Shown: positions 55,501 through 63,797 of the stretch, one piece after another
Layout of the letters: each line of letters begins with the position of its first letter
How positions within the stretch are numbered: the first letter of the stretch is position 1
NCBI RefSeq assembly: GCF_023546765.1
Contig: NZ_CP097484.1
Span: forward strand, 2,202,001-2,266,000
Direction of reading: 5' to 3'
Length of the DNA stretch: 64,000 bases
Source: Methylobacterium tardum
Lineage (GTDB): Bacteria > Pseudomonadota > Alphaproteobacteria > Rhizobiales > Beijerinckiaceae
Position numbers and translations under genes: made by a program
Notes under the pieces: generated by a model
Seen by the model: only the letters and a program-made list of their open reading frames with translations
Told to the model about the DNA's origin: nothing
Databases searched by the model: none

Positions 55501-56748
55501 CTGGGAACGGCCCTGTCGAGCCGCGAATCCGCGCTGACCCAGGCCATGAGCGCCCTCGAGGCGCGTGCCGCCGCCCTGGAGCAGAACGGCAGCGCTCTCG
55601 CGCAGACGATCGAGCAGACGCTGCGCGCGGCCGAGGAGCGCGCCCGCAGCGTGGGCGAGTCCCTGGCCCAGTCGGCCCAGGGCGCCGGCGCCTCGGTGAC
55701 GAGCGCCTTCGCCGACCTCAAGGACAGCGCCAGCGCCGAGGGCGAGAAGGCCGCTCAGGGCGTCCGGCAGGCGATCGAGGAGGCGTCCCGCGAGATGCGC
55801 AGCGGCTTCCAGGAGGCCCAGGCCAGCTTCGGCGACTCCTTCTCGGCCCTGCGCGAGATGGCGGGCTCGATCCGCGGCGAGCTCGACGCGACCCGCGCCG
55901 AGCTGGCCAAGGGCGTGCTCGAACTGCCGCGCGAGACGCAGGACGCGACCGGCGAGATGCGCCGGGTCGTAGCCGACCAGATCAAGGCGCTCAACGAGCT
56001 CTCGTCCCTGGTCTCGCGCTCCGGCCGCAGCGTGGACGTCGCCCAGCCGCAGGCCCAGCGCCGGGCCGCCGAGGGCGGCAGCCGCGCCGCGGTGGCCGCG
56101 CCGGCCGGCCCGGTCGCCGCGGCGCCCCTCGCGCCTGCGGCCTCCGCCGCGCCGGCTCTGCCCGCCCCCGCGGCCGCACCGCGCGCGTCCGCGGCGGCCC
56201 CGGCCCGGAACGAGGCGGCGCGCCCGGCCGCCCCGGCCCGCACCGCCGGCCCGGCCCAGGCCGGGGACAAGCGCGGCTGGCTGTCCGACCTGCTAACCCG
56301 CGCCTCGCTGGACGACGACGAGGAGGCAGCCCCCGCCGCCGAGGCGCCGGTGACCGCGCAGGCGGGTCGTCGGGCCTCGCCCCCGGCCGCCGCGGAGACC
56401 GGACGGATCGCCCTCGACACGATCTCCACCGACATCGCCAAGATGATCGAGCATCGGACCGCGGTCGATCTGTGGGAACGCTACCGGCGCGGCGAGCCGA
56501 ACCTGTTCGACCCGCGGATCTACACGCCGCAGGGCCGGGCGACCTTCGCGGAGATCCAGCGCCGCTACCGTTCGGATGCGGAGTTCCGCCGCAGCGTCGA
56601 CCGCTACGTCAGCGAGTTCGAGCGCCTGCTCGGCGACGTGGTCAAGAACGACAGCGACGCCAAGCGGACCGACGCCTATCTCACCTCGGAGACTGGCAAG
56701 GTCTACACCATGCTGGCCCATGCCAGCGGGCGCTTCGACGGGGCGTAG
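49503..56748 (+). pseudogene. GPR-like giant apolipoprotein-type coiled-coil protein, frame broken twice
   Basis: Three consecutive frames encode one protein of about 2,415 residues if one base is restored at about 52171-52180 (ggccggccgt) and another at about 53316-53330 (cggccgcggccggc). The N-terminus has a disordered 110 residues, then two membrane segments at about 120-140 and 168-182. The remainder is an almost uninterrupted helical array with 22-residue periodicity (for example LVDSRGEALSRRLAESAETLVR), as in apolipoprotein A1/A4/E. Near the end there is an Ala/Pro-rich linker (56090-56270) and a conserved terminal domain (IEHRTAVDLWERYRRGEPNLFDPRIYTPQGRATFAEIQRRYR). This layout matches GPR, the ring protein at the growing pole of Agrobacterium (2,115 residues). 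GAGG precedes ATG 49503. Confidence 0.8.
54238..54369 (+). repeat. Two tandem 66-bp repeats within the giant gene
   Basis: Starting at GAG 54238 and GAG 54304, the encoded 22-mers EGRTGALVEVFDTRLRDLDGIV and its near-copy differ at three positions; a third, more diverged unit begins at 54370. The period equals the 22-residue amphipathic repeat of the protein, so these look like a recent local duplication of a structural unit. Confidence 0.85.
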
Positions 56749-56853
56749 GACCGATCCCGCCGGGGCCGTTCGCGGCGCCGGCGGGAGGCACGCCAACGGG
56801 AGAGACTTATCCCACCCTCCACCCATCCTGAGGGGCGGACGGGCGTATCTTGG

Positions 56854-57294
56854 TCACAGCAGGCCGAGGCCGACCAGCTCGCGCCGGAGGGCTTCCGGCA
56901 TCTCGGCGAGATCGCCCGACGCCTCCGCCCCGAGATCGGCCGGCGCGTCGCCCGCCGTCAGGTAGCGCCAGCCCTGGAACGGCCGGTAGGGCCGGGGCGC
57001 CACCGGGACGAGGCGCGGATCGAAGACCAGCCGGCAGCGCGGGATCCCGTCCTCGCCGGTCAGCGGCTCGATCGCGGTGATCGCCTGCCGGCACGACAGG
57101 GTCCCGCGGATCACCCAGTAGATCGAGCCCTGTCCGGTGATCTCGCGGTGGCGCTTGGGCAGGGTCCGGGTGACGTGGAACGGCGCGGCCGTCCGGCCGT
57201 CCCGGAGGGCCTCCGCCAGGAACCGGGCCTGCCGCGCCTCGAGGTCGGCGATGGAGGCAGGTCCGACGCAGAGCTTGATCAGGTGCAGGGCCAC
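56854..57294 (-). CDS. DUF1489 family protein
   Basis: A 146-residue cytosolic protein: HLIKLCVGPASIADLEARQ, HVTRTLPKRHREITGQGSIYWVIRGTLSCRQAITAIEPLTGEDGIPRCRLVFDPRLVPVAPRPYRPFQGWRYL. The pattern fits DUF1489, found almost only in alphaproteobacteria and without a known role. It lies between the giant gene (convergent) and the CheZ-like gene. Confidence 0.88.
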   Translation of the reverse strand: MALHLIKLCVGPASIADLEARQARFLAEALRDGRTAAPFHVTRTLPKRHREITGQGSIYWVIRGTLSCRQAITAIEPLTGEDGIPRCRLVFDPRLVPVAPRPYRPFQGWRYLTAGDAPADLGAEASGDLAEMPEALRRELVGLGLL

Positions 57295-57361
57295 GGACGC
57301 GCGTTCTCAGGTCTCTCGGCAGGGCGGCCCTGATAGCAGGGTCCGCGCCCCGGCGCGCCTG

Positions 57362-58369
57362 TCAGGCGAACAGGGCGAGCCGCTGCTCCGGCGACAGGGC
57401 CTCGATCTCGGCGAGGCTCAGCGCCGGCTCGTCCGATGCCGGGCCCGGCTCCGGGGCCGCCGCGACGAGGGCGGCCCAGTCGAGGACGGCGTCGTCCTCG
57501 GCCGGCGCGACCGCCTCGGTGACCGGGACCGGTCCGGGCTCGCCGACCGCGTCCTCAGTCGCGGGCTCGGCCCCGGCGACCGGCTCGGCGTCCGCCGCGC
57601 TGGCCACCGGCAGGAACACCAGATCCTCGTGGAGCGCCGGGCTCCCGGGCCGGGCCACGAGGGCGGCGGCCGTGACGGCCGGGACATCCATGCTGATGTA
57701 GCGGTCGATGTCGCTCTGGTTGAGATCGGACGGCTCGGCCTCCGCGCCGGTCGGCTTGACGCCGGGCAGGGGCGGGATGCGTTCCGCGTCGTTGCCCCAG
57801 ATGGCGATCATCGCCGAGAGCCGGTCCTCAAGGTAGCGCAGCGTGTAGACGATGCGGGCGGTCCGCTGAGCGGTGAGGTCCTGGAACGAGCAGGCGGTGT
57901 AGATCGCGGTGGCGTGCCGGTCGAGGGCGTCGCAGGCCGACGCGTCGGCGCCGCGCTCGCGGAAGGTCCAGGCCGCCTCCTGGATCGCCTCGGCCGAGCC
58001 GAGGATGTCCGAGGTCGCCTGCTCGGTCTCGCGCACGATCGCGTCGAGGGCCAGGGACGCCTGCGTCAGGCGGGTCTGTTCAGTGTTTGTGGCGCTGATC
58101 GCCGCGATCTCGGCCTTGGTGCGGCTGATCGCGTCGGCCATGTCGACGAGGTTGCCGCGCAGGTTCCCGAAGGCCTCGTGGCCGCGATCCTCGGTGACGG
58201 TCCGCTCGAGGCGGGCGATTGCCCCGAGCAGCACCTCGGTCTCGGCGCCCCGGTTGCGGCGGGCGTGCTCGGCCAGGAACCACCGCCCGCGCTCGGTGGC
58301 GGAGATCGCCGCCTCGATGGTCTCGTACTCGGCCGAGGGGCTCGCGCTCAGGCTGGTGGAACCGGACAT
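57362..58369 (-). CDS. CheZ-like protein phosphatase
   Basis: A 335-residue protein whose helical N-terminal part ends with the CheZ signature CSFQDLTAQRTARIVYTLRYLEDR; D164 and Q168 correspond to the residues that place water for dephosphorylation of CheY. The C-terminal third is acidic and Ala/Pro-rich, with a terminal EIEALSPEQRLALFA helix that could bind CheY. It is longer than the E. coli CheZ (214 residues). No other chemotaxis gene is in the window. ATG 58369 is used; a near-perfect CtrA box lies about 80 bases upstream. Confidence 0.8.
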   Translation of the reverse strand: MSGSTSLSASPSAEYETIEAAISATERGRWFLAEHARRNRGAETEVLLGAIARLERTVTEDRGHEAFGNLRGNLVDMADAISRTKAEIAAISATNTEQTRLTQASLALDAIVRETEQATSDILGSAEAIQEAAWTFRERGADASACDALDRHATAIYTACSFQDLTAQRTARIVYTLRYLEDRLSAMIAIWGNDAERIPPLPGVKPTGAEAEPSDLNQSDIDRYISMDVPAVTAAALVARPGSPALHEDLVFLPVASAADAEPVAGAEPATEDAVGEPGPVPVTEAVAPAEDDAVLDWAALVAAAPEPGPASDEPALSLAEIEALSPEQRLALFA

Positions 58370-58808
58370 GAGCTTCCCTGAACGCGCAATGCAGGCACGG
58401 CCCGCGCAGGGCACGGTCCGGAAGCCCGCACTCTGCCAGGGCGCCTTTAACGGGCGCCTAACACTAAATTCTTGATGTGTTTACCGTTCGTCTCTTCGCG
58501 CGCGGTCCCGGGAGGGCCGTTCCGGATTGTCCGCAGCGCGCGGCCTTCGTCCGCCGCGACGCTGATCCGAGGTCATTCCACGGGACCCGTTGCCGAAATC
58601 GGATTTCGCGATCGGTCCCTTCCGAGCAGCCACGCGCGGGCGGCGCCGCCGCGCGACGGGGCGACGCTCGGTCTGGCCGCTCTCGACCCGGTGGTCTGAA
58701 CGCGCCGGCTCACGACGCGACCGAGCGGGCCGCTCCATGTGGACGCGGAGCGGCAGAGTCCGAACCTACCCGAGGGAGCCCGAGAGGGGCCGCATCCGCT
58801 GAAGAGGC
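58370..58808. other. Intergenic region upstream of the CheZ-like gene
   Basis: This 439-bp gap holds the promoter region of the CheZ-like gene with a CtrA-like site, then about 340 bases of GC-rich DNA before the SDR stop. Several short overlapping frames occur there without family matches or ribosome sites; I call no gene. Confidence 0.55.
58447..58462. promoter_or_regulatory. CtrA-like box upstream of the CheZ-like gene
   Basis: TTAACGGGCGCCTAAC fits TTAA-N7-TTAAC with a single mismatch (CTAA in the second half). It lies 78-93 bases upstream of the ATG on the minus strand. CtrA controls motility and chemotaxis genes in many alphaproteobacteria, which suits the downstream gene. Confidence 0.55.
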
Positions 58809-59549
58809 TCACGCGTTCGCCCCACCGTCGACCGTAATGGTGGTGCCGGTGATCTGGCGCGCGGCCGGGCTCGCCAGGAACGCCACCGCGGCCGCGATAT
58901 CTTCGGGCTTCCCGTAATGGCCGAGCGCGGTCATCGCCCGCTGCATCTCGGATTGCTCGCCATCCGCCGGGTTCATGTCGGTGTCGGTCGATCCCGGCTG
59001 CACCAGGTTCACGGTGACGCCGCGCGGACCCAGTTCACGCGCCAGCCCGCGCGTGAACGAGAGCAAGGCCGATTTCGACATGGAGTAGACCGTCACGCCA
59101 GGGAACGGGACCCGCTCCCCGAGGCATGAGCCGATGGAGATGATCCGGCCGCCTTCCGAGAGGCGCGGGATGGCCGCCTGCGATGCCAGCACGACGGAGC
59201 GGACGTTGACGTCGAGGATGGCGTCGATGTCGGCGAGGCTCATCTCCGCAACCGGTCCGCCCCGGGCGATGCCGGCATTGTTGACGAGAATATCGAGCCC
59301 CCCGAGGCGCTCGGCCGCGTCATCGACCGATCGCTTCACCGCCGATGCGTCGGCGCTGTCGGCCTGGATGGCGATGGCGCGGCGGCCCTTCGCCTCAATG
59401 GCGCGCACGATGTCGGCCGCCCGGTCGGCGGAGCGCTCGTAGGTGATGGCGACATCCGCGCCTTGGTCGGCAAGCGCCAGAGCAATGGCGGCACCGATGC
59501 CGCGTGATGCGCCCGTCACCAGGGCGCGCTTGCCAGCCAGTTCGCTCAT
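58809..59549 (-). CDS. Short-chain dehydrogenase/reductase
   Basis: A 246-residue classical SDR: TGASRGIGAAIALAL cofactor motif, NNAGIARGG, catalytic serine in IISIGSCLG, Y-x-x-x-K in YSMSKSALL and the terminal ITGTTITVDGGANA. It resembles 3-oxoacyl-ACP reductase-like and xenobiotic-reducing SDRs; the substrate is unknown. It is divergent from a TetR regulator, a pairing that usually means local regulation of the SDR by the TetR protein. Confidence 0.9.
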   Translation of the reverse strand: MSELAGKRALVTGASRGIGAAIALALADQGADVAITYERSADRAADIVRAIEAKGRRAIAIQADSADASAVKRSVDDAAERLGGLDILVNNAGIARGGPVAEMSLADIDAILDVNVRSVVLASQAAIPRLSEGGRIISIGSCLGERVPFPGVTVYSMSKSALLSFTRGLARELGPRGVTVNLVQPGSTDTDMNPADGEQSEMQRAMTALGHYGKPEDIAAAVAFLASPAARQITGTTITVDGGANA

Positions 59550-59594
59550 GCCTCAATCTTTCTGTAGTGAACGACACATAAACGGCTAGATGCG

Positions 59595-59623
59595 TTGCCG
59601 AGCTGGGTCAAGCGCTTTATATA
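59595..59623 (+). promoter_or_regulatory. Promoter of the tetR gene, probably leaderless
   Basis: TTGCCG (59595-59600) and TATATA (59618-59623) are 17 bases apart. A start about seven bases after the -10 box falls at the ATG itself (59631), and no Shine-Dalgarno is present, so the mRNA may be leaderless. An inverted repeat CGCT-TTATAT-AGCG (59613-59626) overlaps the -10 and could be the TetR operator. Confidence 0.5.
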
Positions 59624-59630
59624 GCGATCG

Positions 59631-60281
59631 ATGCAGAAATCGTCGTCGCCGTCAGCCGAGGCCGCGCCCGCTCGTGGGCGCGGCCGGCCCCGGGCTTTCG
59701 ACCGTGAGGCTGCTCTGGGGCAGGCGATGCGGTTGTTCTGGTACCGGGGCTTTGCCGCGACATCCATCTCGGATCTCACGGCGGCGATGGGGATCGGCTC
59801 GCCGAGCCTCTACGCGGCGTTCGGATCGAAGGAGGCACTCTACGCCGAGGCGTTGCGCCACTACGGTGAGCAATACGAGGCGATGGCCTGGGCCAACTTC
59901 GCTGCGGCACCGACCGCCCGCGCGGCCGTCGAGGCGCTCCTGATGGATTCGGCGGCTGCGCTCACAGGTTTCTGCGGGCGCGAGGAGCCGCTCGGATGCA
60001 TGGTGACGCTGTCGGCGGCCGGCAGCGAAGGACACGCGGAACTCGGCGAATTGGTGCGGACGGCCCGTGCCGAAGGCCTCAAGAGGGTCGAGGCGCGGCT
60101 TCATCGCGCGGTCGCGGAGAACGAGTTCGGCGCCGCAGTCGACGTTCCCGCGCTCGCCCGCTTCGTGCTCACGGTGCAGAACGGCATGTCGCTCCAGGCC
60201 CGCGATGGTGCGAGCCGCGCGGAGCTTGAGGCCGTCGCCCAGCTCACGATGTTGGGGTGGGATGCGCGGGTCGGCCGCTGA
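59631..60281 (+). CDS. TetR/AcrR family regulator
   Basis: A 216-residue repressor. The N-terminal helix-turn-helix covers residues 20-65 (RGRPRAFDREAALGQAMRLFWYRGFAATSISDLTAAMGIGSPSLYAAFGSKEALYAEAL). The C-terminal part is the TetR_C-type ligand domain (CGREEPLGCMVTLSAAGSEGHAELGELVRTARAEG). The FWYRGF/SLYAAFGSKE signature is that of the AcrR group controlling redox enzymes and efflux. It is divergent from the SDR, its likely target, with an 81-base gap containing the promoter and inverted repeat. Confidence 0.9.
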   Translation: MQKSSSPSAEAAPARGRGRPRAFDREAALGQAMRLFWYRGFAATSISDLTAAMGIGSPSLYAAFGSKEALYAEALRHYGEQYEAMAWANFAAAPTARAAVEALLMDSAAALTGFCGREEPLGCMVTLSAAGSEGHAELGELVRTARAEGLKRVEARLHRAVAENEFGAAVDVPALARFVLTVQNGMSLQARDGASRAELEAVAQLTMLGWDARVGR

Positions 60282-60529
60282 CGGTCGCCGATCGCTTCGG
60301 AGATCCCGCGGAAGCCGCTGACAGGCTGGTCCGGGCGCAGCGCTGCGGCGGGACCGGCGGCGGGTCTGTCCGCTTGCGCGCGCTGTGCGCTCGCCGGCAT
60401 ACGCCGTGCCTCCGGCTGCGAAAACGGATGCCGATGCTTTCAGCCCCTTGACGGGCTCCACGATAACGGGCGCTTACCGGTCGGGCGCCCCGACGCACCG
60501 CCCGTCCCAGCCCTCTCCCGAGACCCGCC

Positions 60530-61687
60530 TTGCTCCGCCCGTCCGGCCCGGCGCGCCTGTCGCTGCTCTACGCCGTCGTCTTCACCGAGATCGGCATCGC
60601 GATGCCGTTCATGCCGGTCTGGCTCGACGCGCTCGGCCTCGACGCCGCGGTGATCGGTGTGCTGCTCGCCCTGCCGATCGGCACGCGGATCGTCGCCACG
60701 GCCCCGCTCATGAGCCTGCTCGACCGCGGCCTCGGGCCGCGCCGGCTGATCATGCGGGGCAGCCTCGCGGTCGGCCTGACCTACGCGCTGATGCCCACCG
60801 CCGCCGGGATCGGCTGGCCCTGCCTCGCCGGGCTGGTGGTGCTCAACGCCGTGGCCGGCGCGCCGCTCGTGCCCTGCATCGACTACCTGACGCTGGCAGC
60901 CGTGCGCCGCGATGCCCGCCTCGCCTATTCGCGGATCCGGATGGCGGGCTCGGTCGCCTTCCTGCTGGCGAACCTCGCGGGCGGCCTCCTGCTGACGGCG
61001 CTGGGCGGCCGGCTCGCGGTGCCGCTGCTGCTGACCGGCCTGGCCCTGTCGGCCTCCCTGGTGGCCTGGCGCAGCCGCTCGGTGGCGGGCCTGCCGCAGG
61101 CGCCGGAGGGGGACGGACGGCCGCGTCTGCCGCGCGCGCTGTGGCTGTGCATTGGCGCCGCCGCCGCCATCCAGGCGAGCCACGGCGCGATCTACGGGTT
61201 CGGCAGCATCTACTGGACGAGCCAGGGCATCCCGGCGGCCTGGGTCGGATCGCTCTGGGCGACCGGCGTGCTCGCCGAGATCGTGCTGTTCGCCGCCATG
61301 CCGACCCTGCCTGCGCCCTGGCGCAGCCCGGTGCGGCTCCTCGCCCTCGGCGGGACCGCCGCGATCCTGCGGGCGGTCGGCATGTTCCTCTTCGGCGACC
61401 ACCTCGCCACCCTGGTGCCGCTCCAGTGCCTGCACGGCCTGACCTTCGGGGCGACCCAGCTCGGGGCCATGGCGGCGGTCTCGGCCTACGCCCCGGACGG
61501 CGCCCGCGGGCGGGCACAGGGCACGCTCAGCGCGGTCAATGCCGGCATCTCCGTGGGCGCGACCCTGGTCAGCGGCCTCGCCTACCGGGCCGGCGGCCCC
61601 CTCGCCTTCCTGCTGATGGCGCCGCTGGCCGCGACCGGCCTCGGGCTCGCCGTCGCATCCGGACGGGCGGCCCGTCGCGCGGGGTGA
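60530..61687 (+). CDS. MFS transporter, PPP-family type (phenyl propionate permease-like)
   Basis: A 385-residue protein with about 12 hydrophobic segments. The N-terminus LSLLYAVVFTEIGIAMPFMPVWLDALGLDAAVIGVLLALPIGTRIVATAPLMSLLDRG resembles MFS_1-like permeases such as HcaT. The substrate is unknown. No ATG precedes TTG 60530 in frame, and there is no good ribosome site, so the start is uncertain. It is on the same strand as the mla genes, 77 bases upstream of them. Confidence 0.75.
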   Translation: MLRPSGPARLSLLYAVVFTEIGIAMPFMPVWLDALGLDAAVIGVLLALPIGTRIVATAPLMSLLDRGLGPRRLIMRGSLAVGLTYALMPTAAGIGWPCLAGLVVLNAVAGAPLVPCIDYLTLAAVRRDARLAYSRIRMAGSVAFLLANLAGGLLLTALGGRLAVPLLLTGLALSASLVAWRSRSVAGLPQAPEGDGRPRLPRALWLCIGAAAAIQASHGAIYGFGSIYWTSQGIPAAWVGSLWATGVLAEIVLFAAMPTLPAPWRSPVRLLALGGTAAILRAVGMFLFGDHLATLVPLQCLHGLTFGATQLGAMAAVSAYAPDGARGRAQGTLSAVNAGISVGATLVSGLAYRAGGPLAFLLMAPLAATGLGLAVASGRAARRAG

Positions 61688-61764
61688 CGTTGGACACGCT
61701 TCATCAACCGTAATGTCGACATAACCACACGGCAGGGTGGTGCCTCGATCGAGGAGTGAGGGTC

Positions 61765-63699
61765 TTGCTGAGCGAGGGCACTGTTGCCGGCGCCGGGCTG
61801 CGGGACCGGCCGGCCGACGGCCGGCTGGCGCTCGATGGCCGCTGGACCGCCGACCAGGCACCGACCGTCGAGGCAACGGCCGCGCGCATCGCGGCGGCCG
61901 GCCGCGCCGGTCCGGTGGCGGTCGACCTGTCGGCGATCGAACGGCTCGACACGCTCGGTGCCTGGGTGCTGGAGCGGACCCGCGTCGAGATCGAGCAGGC
62001 GGGCAGCACCCTGACCTATCTCGGCGCCCGGCCGGAGCACCGCACCCTGCTCGGCGAGGTCCGGCTTCGCGAGCCCGACGCTCTGCCGCCGCGGCGGCAC
62101 GGCCCGGTCGTCGGCCTGCTCGACGCCACAGGGCGCCAGACCGTGCGCGGCGGGCAGGAATTCGTCACCGCCCTCGCCTTCCTGGGCGAGCTGATCGCCG
62201 CCTGCGGGCGCGTCGCCCTGCGGCCCGGCACGTTCCGCGGCAACGCCCTGATCAATCAGATCCAGCAGGTGGCGCTCAACGGGACGCCGATCATCGTGCT
62301 GATCTCGTTCCTGGTCGGCGGCATCGTCGCCCAGCAGGGCATCTTCCAGCTCCAGCGCTTCGGCGCCCAGACCTTCGTGGTCAACCTGATCGGCCTGCTA
62401 ATCCTGCGCGAGATGGGCGTGCTCCTGACCTCGATCATGGTCGCGGGCCGCTCCGGCTCGGCGATCACCGCCGAGATCGGCTCCATGCGCATGCGCGAGG
62501 AGGTCGATGCGCTCCGGGTCATGGGCCTCGACCCGGTCGAGATCCTGATCGTGCCGCGGGTCCTCGCCCTGATGATCGGCCTGCCGATGCTGACGCTGAT
62601 CGGCGACCTGTCGGCGCTCGCGGGCGGCGGCCTCACCGCGATGCTCTACGGCGGGCTGACGCTCGACCAGTTCCTCGCCCGGCTCCAGGCGGCGGTCGGC
62701 GTCCACCACGTGATGGTCGGCCTGATCAAGGCGCCGTTCATGGCGCTGACCATCGGGGTGATCGCCACGATCGAGGGATTCGCCGTGGAGGGCTCGGCGG
62801 AATCCCTCGGCCGCCACGTCACCGCCTCGGTCGTGAAGTCCATCTTCATGGTCATCGTCCTCGATGGCCTGTTCGCGGTCTTCTTCGCCGCGATCGATTT
62901 TGAGACCGCCCCGATGGACGCCCCTCGCCCGATCATCCGCGTGCGCGACCTCGTGGTCGGCTTCCGCGACCGCAACATCCTGAAGGGTCTGAGCCTCGAC
63001 ATCCGGGCCGGCGAGATCCTGGGCTTCGTCGGGCCTTCGGGGCAGGGCAAGTCGGTCCTCACCCGGACGATCCTGGGCCTCAACCCGAAGCGGGCGGGCA
63101 CGATCGAGGTGTTCGGCCGCAACGTCGATGAGCTGACCTACGCCGAGCGGCGGCGGATGGAGCAGCGCTGGGGCGTGCTGTTCCAGCAGGGGGCGCTGTT
63201 CTCGGCGCTGACCGTCAAGCAGAACATCCAGGTGCCGATGCGCGAGCACCTCAACCTGTCCGAGCGCCTGCTCGACGAGTTCGCCCGGCTCAAGATCGAG
63301 ATGGTCGGCCTGAAGCCCGACGCCGCCGACAAGCTGCCCTCGGAGCTCTCCGGCGGCATGATCAAGCGCGCGGCGCTCGCCCGCTCCCTGGCCCTCGATC
63401 CCGAGATCCTGTTCCTCGACGAGCCGACTTCGGGCCTCGATCCGATCGGTGCCGGCGAGTTCGACGACCTCGTCTCAACCCTCAAGGAGACGCTGGGACT
63501 GACCGTCTTCATGGTCACTCACGACCTCGACAGCCTCTACACCGCCTGCGACCGCATCGCGGCGCTCGGCGACGGCCAGATCATCGCGGCCGGCACGATC
63601 GACGAGATGCTGGCGAGCGACCATCCCTGGCTGCGCTCGTACTTCCACGGCAAGCGCGCCCGGACCATCGCCACGGGCGGCACGGCCTTGCATGCCTGA
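61765..63699 (+). CDS. mlaE: MlaE permease fused to MlaF ATPase (lipid asymmetry transporter)
   Basis: One frame of 644 residues. Residues 1-105 form a STAS-like domain (LSAIERLDTLGAWVLERTRVEI). The MlaE permease follows (about 130-375, NALINQIQQVALNGTPIIVLISFLVGGIVAQQGIFQLQRFGAQTFVVNLIG and GRSGSAITAEIGSMRMREEVDALRVMGLDPVE). MlaF starts at M384 (MDAPRPIIRVRDLVVGF): Walker A GPSGQGKS, signature ELSGGM, Walker B LFLDEPTSGLDP. They are normally two genes. Adding one T at 62897-62901 (GATTTTGAG) would end MlaE at TGA ten bases before ATG 62914, so the fusion may be a missed base. The Mla system moves phospholipids between inner and outer membranes. TTG 61765 follows GAGGAG by eight bases; GTG 61756 is an alternative. 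Confidence 0.85.
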   Translation: MLSEGTVAGAGLRDRPADGRLALDGRWTADQAPTVEATAARIAAAGRAGPVAVDLSAIERLDTLGAWVLERTRVEIEQAGSTLTYLGARPEHRTLLGEVRLREPDALPPRRHGPVVGLLDATGRQTVRGGQEFVTALAFLGELIAACGRVALRPGTFRGNALINQIQQVALNGTPIIVLISFLVGGIVAQQGIFQLQRFGAQTFVVNLIGLLILREMGVLLTSIMVAGRSGSAITAEIGSMRMREEVDALRVMGLDPVEILIVPRVLALMIGLPMLTLIGDLSALAGGGLTAMLYGGLTLDQFLARLQAAVGVHHVMVGLIKAPFMALTIGVIATIEGFAVEGSAESLGRHVTASVVKSIFMVIVLDGLFAVFFAAIDFETAPMDAPRPIIRVRDLVVGFRDRNILKGLSLDIRAGEILGFVGPSGQGKSVLTRTILGLNPKRAGTIEVFGRNVDELTYAERRRMEQRWGVLFQQGALFSALTVKQNIQVPMREHLNLSERLLDEFARLKIEMVGLKPDAADKLPSELSGGMIKRAALARSLALDPEILFLDEPTSGLDPIGAGEFDDLVSTLKETLGLTVFMVTHDLDSLYTACDRIAALGDGQIIAAGTIDEMLASDHPWLRSYFHGKRARTIATGGTALHA

Positions 63700-63797
63700 G
63701 CGCCGCCCCACCCCAATCCCGCCCCGCTCCCGTCCGGGAGCCGGGGCCAGAGGCCCGGCCGGACTCCCTCCGCCGGGCAGAACCGCAGGCTGACCGC

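Noticed and set aside
58472..58800. Small genes in the gap between the CheZ-like and SDR genes
   Set aside because: Several overlapping frames on both strands, all rich in Arg, Ala and Pro, without ribosome sites or family patterns.
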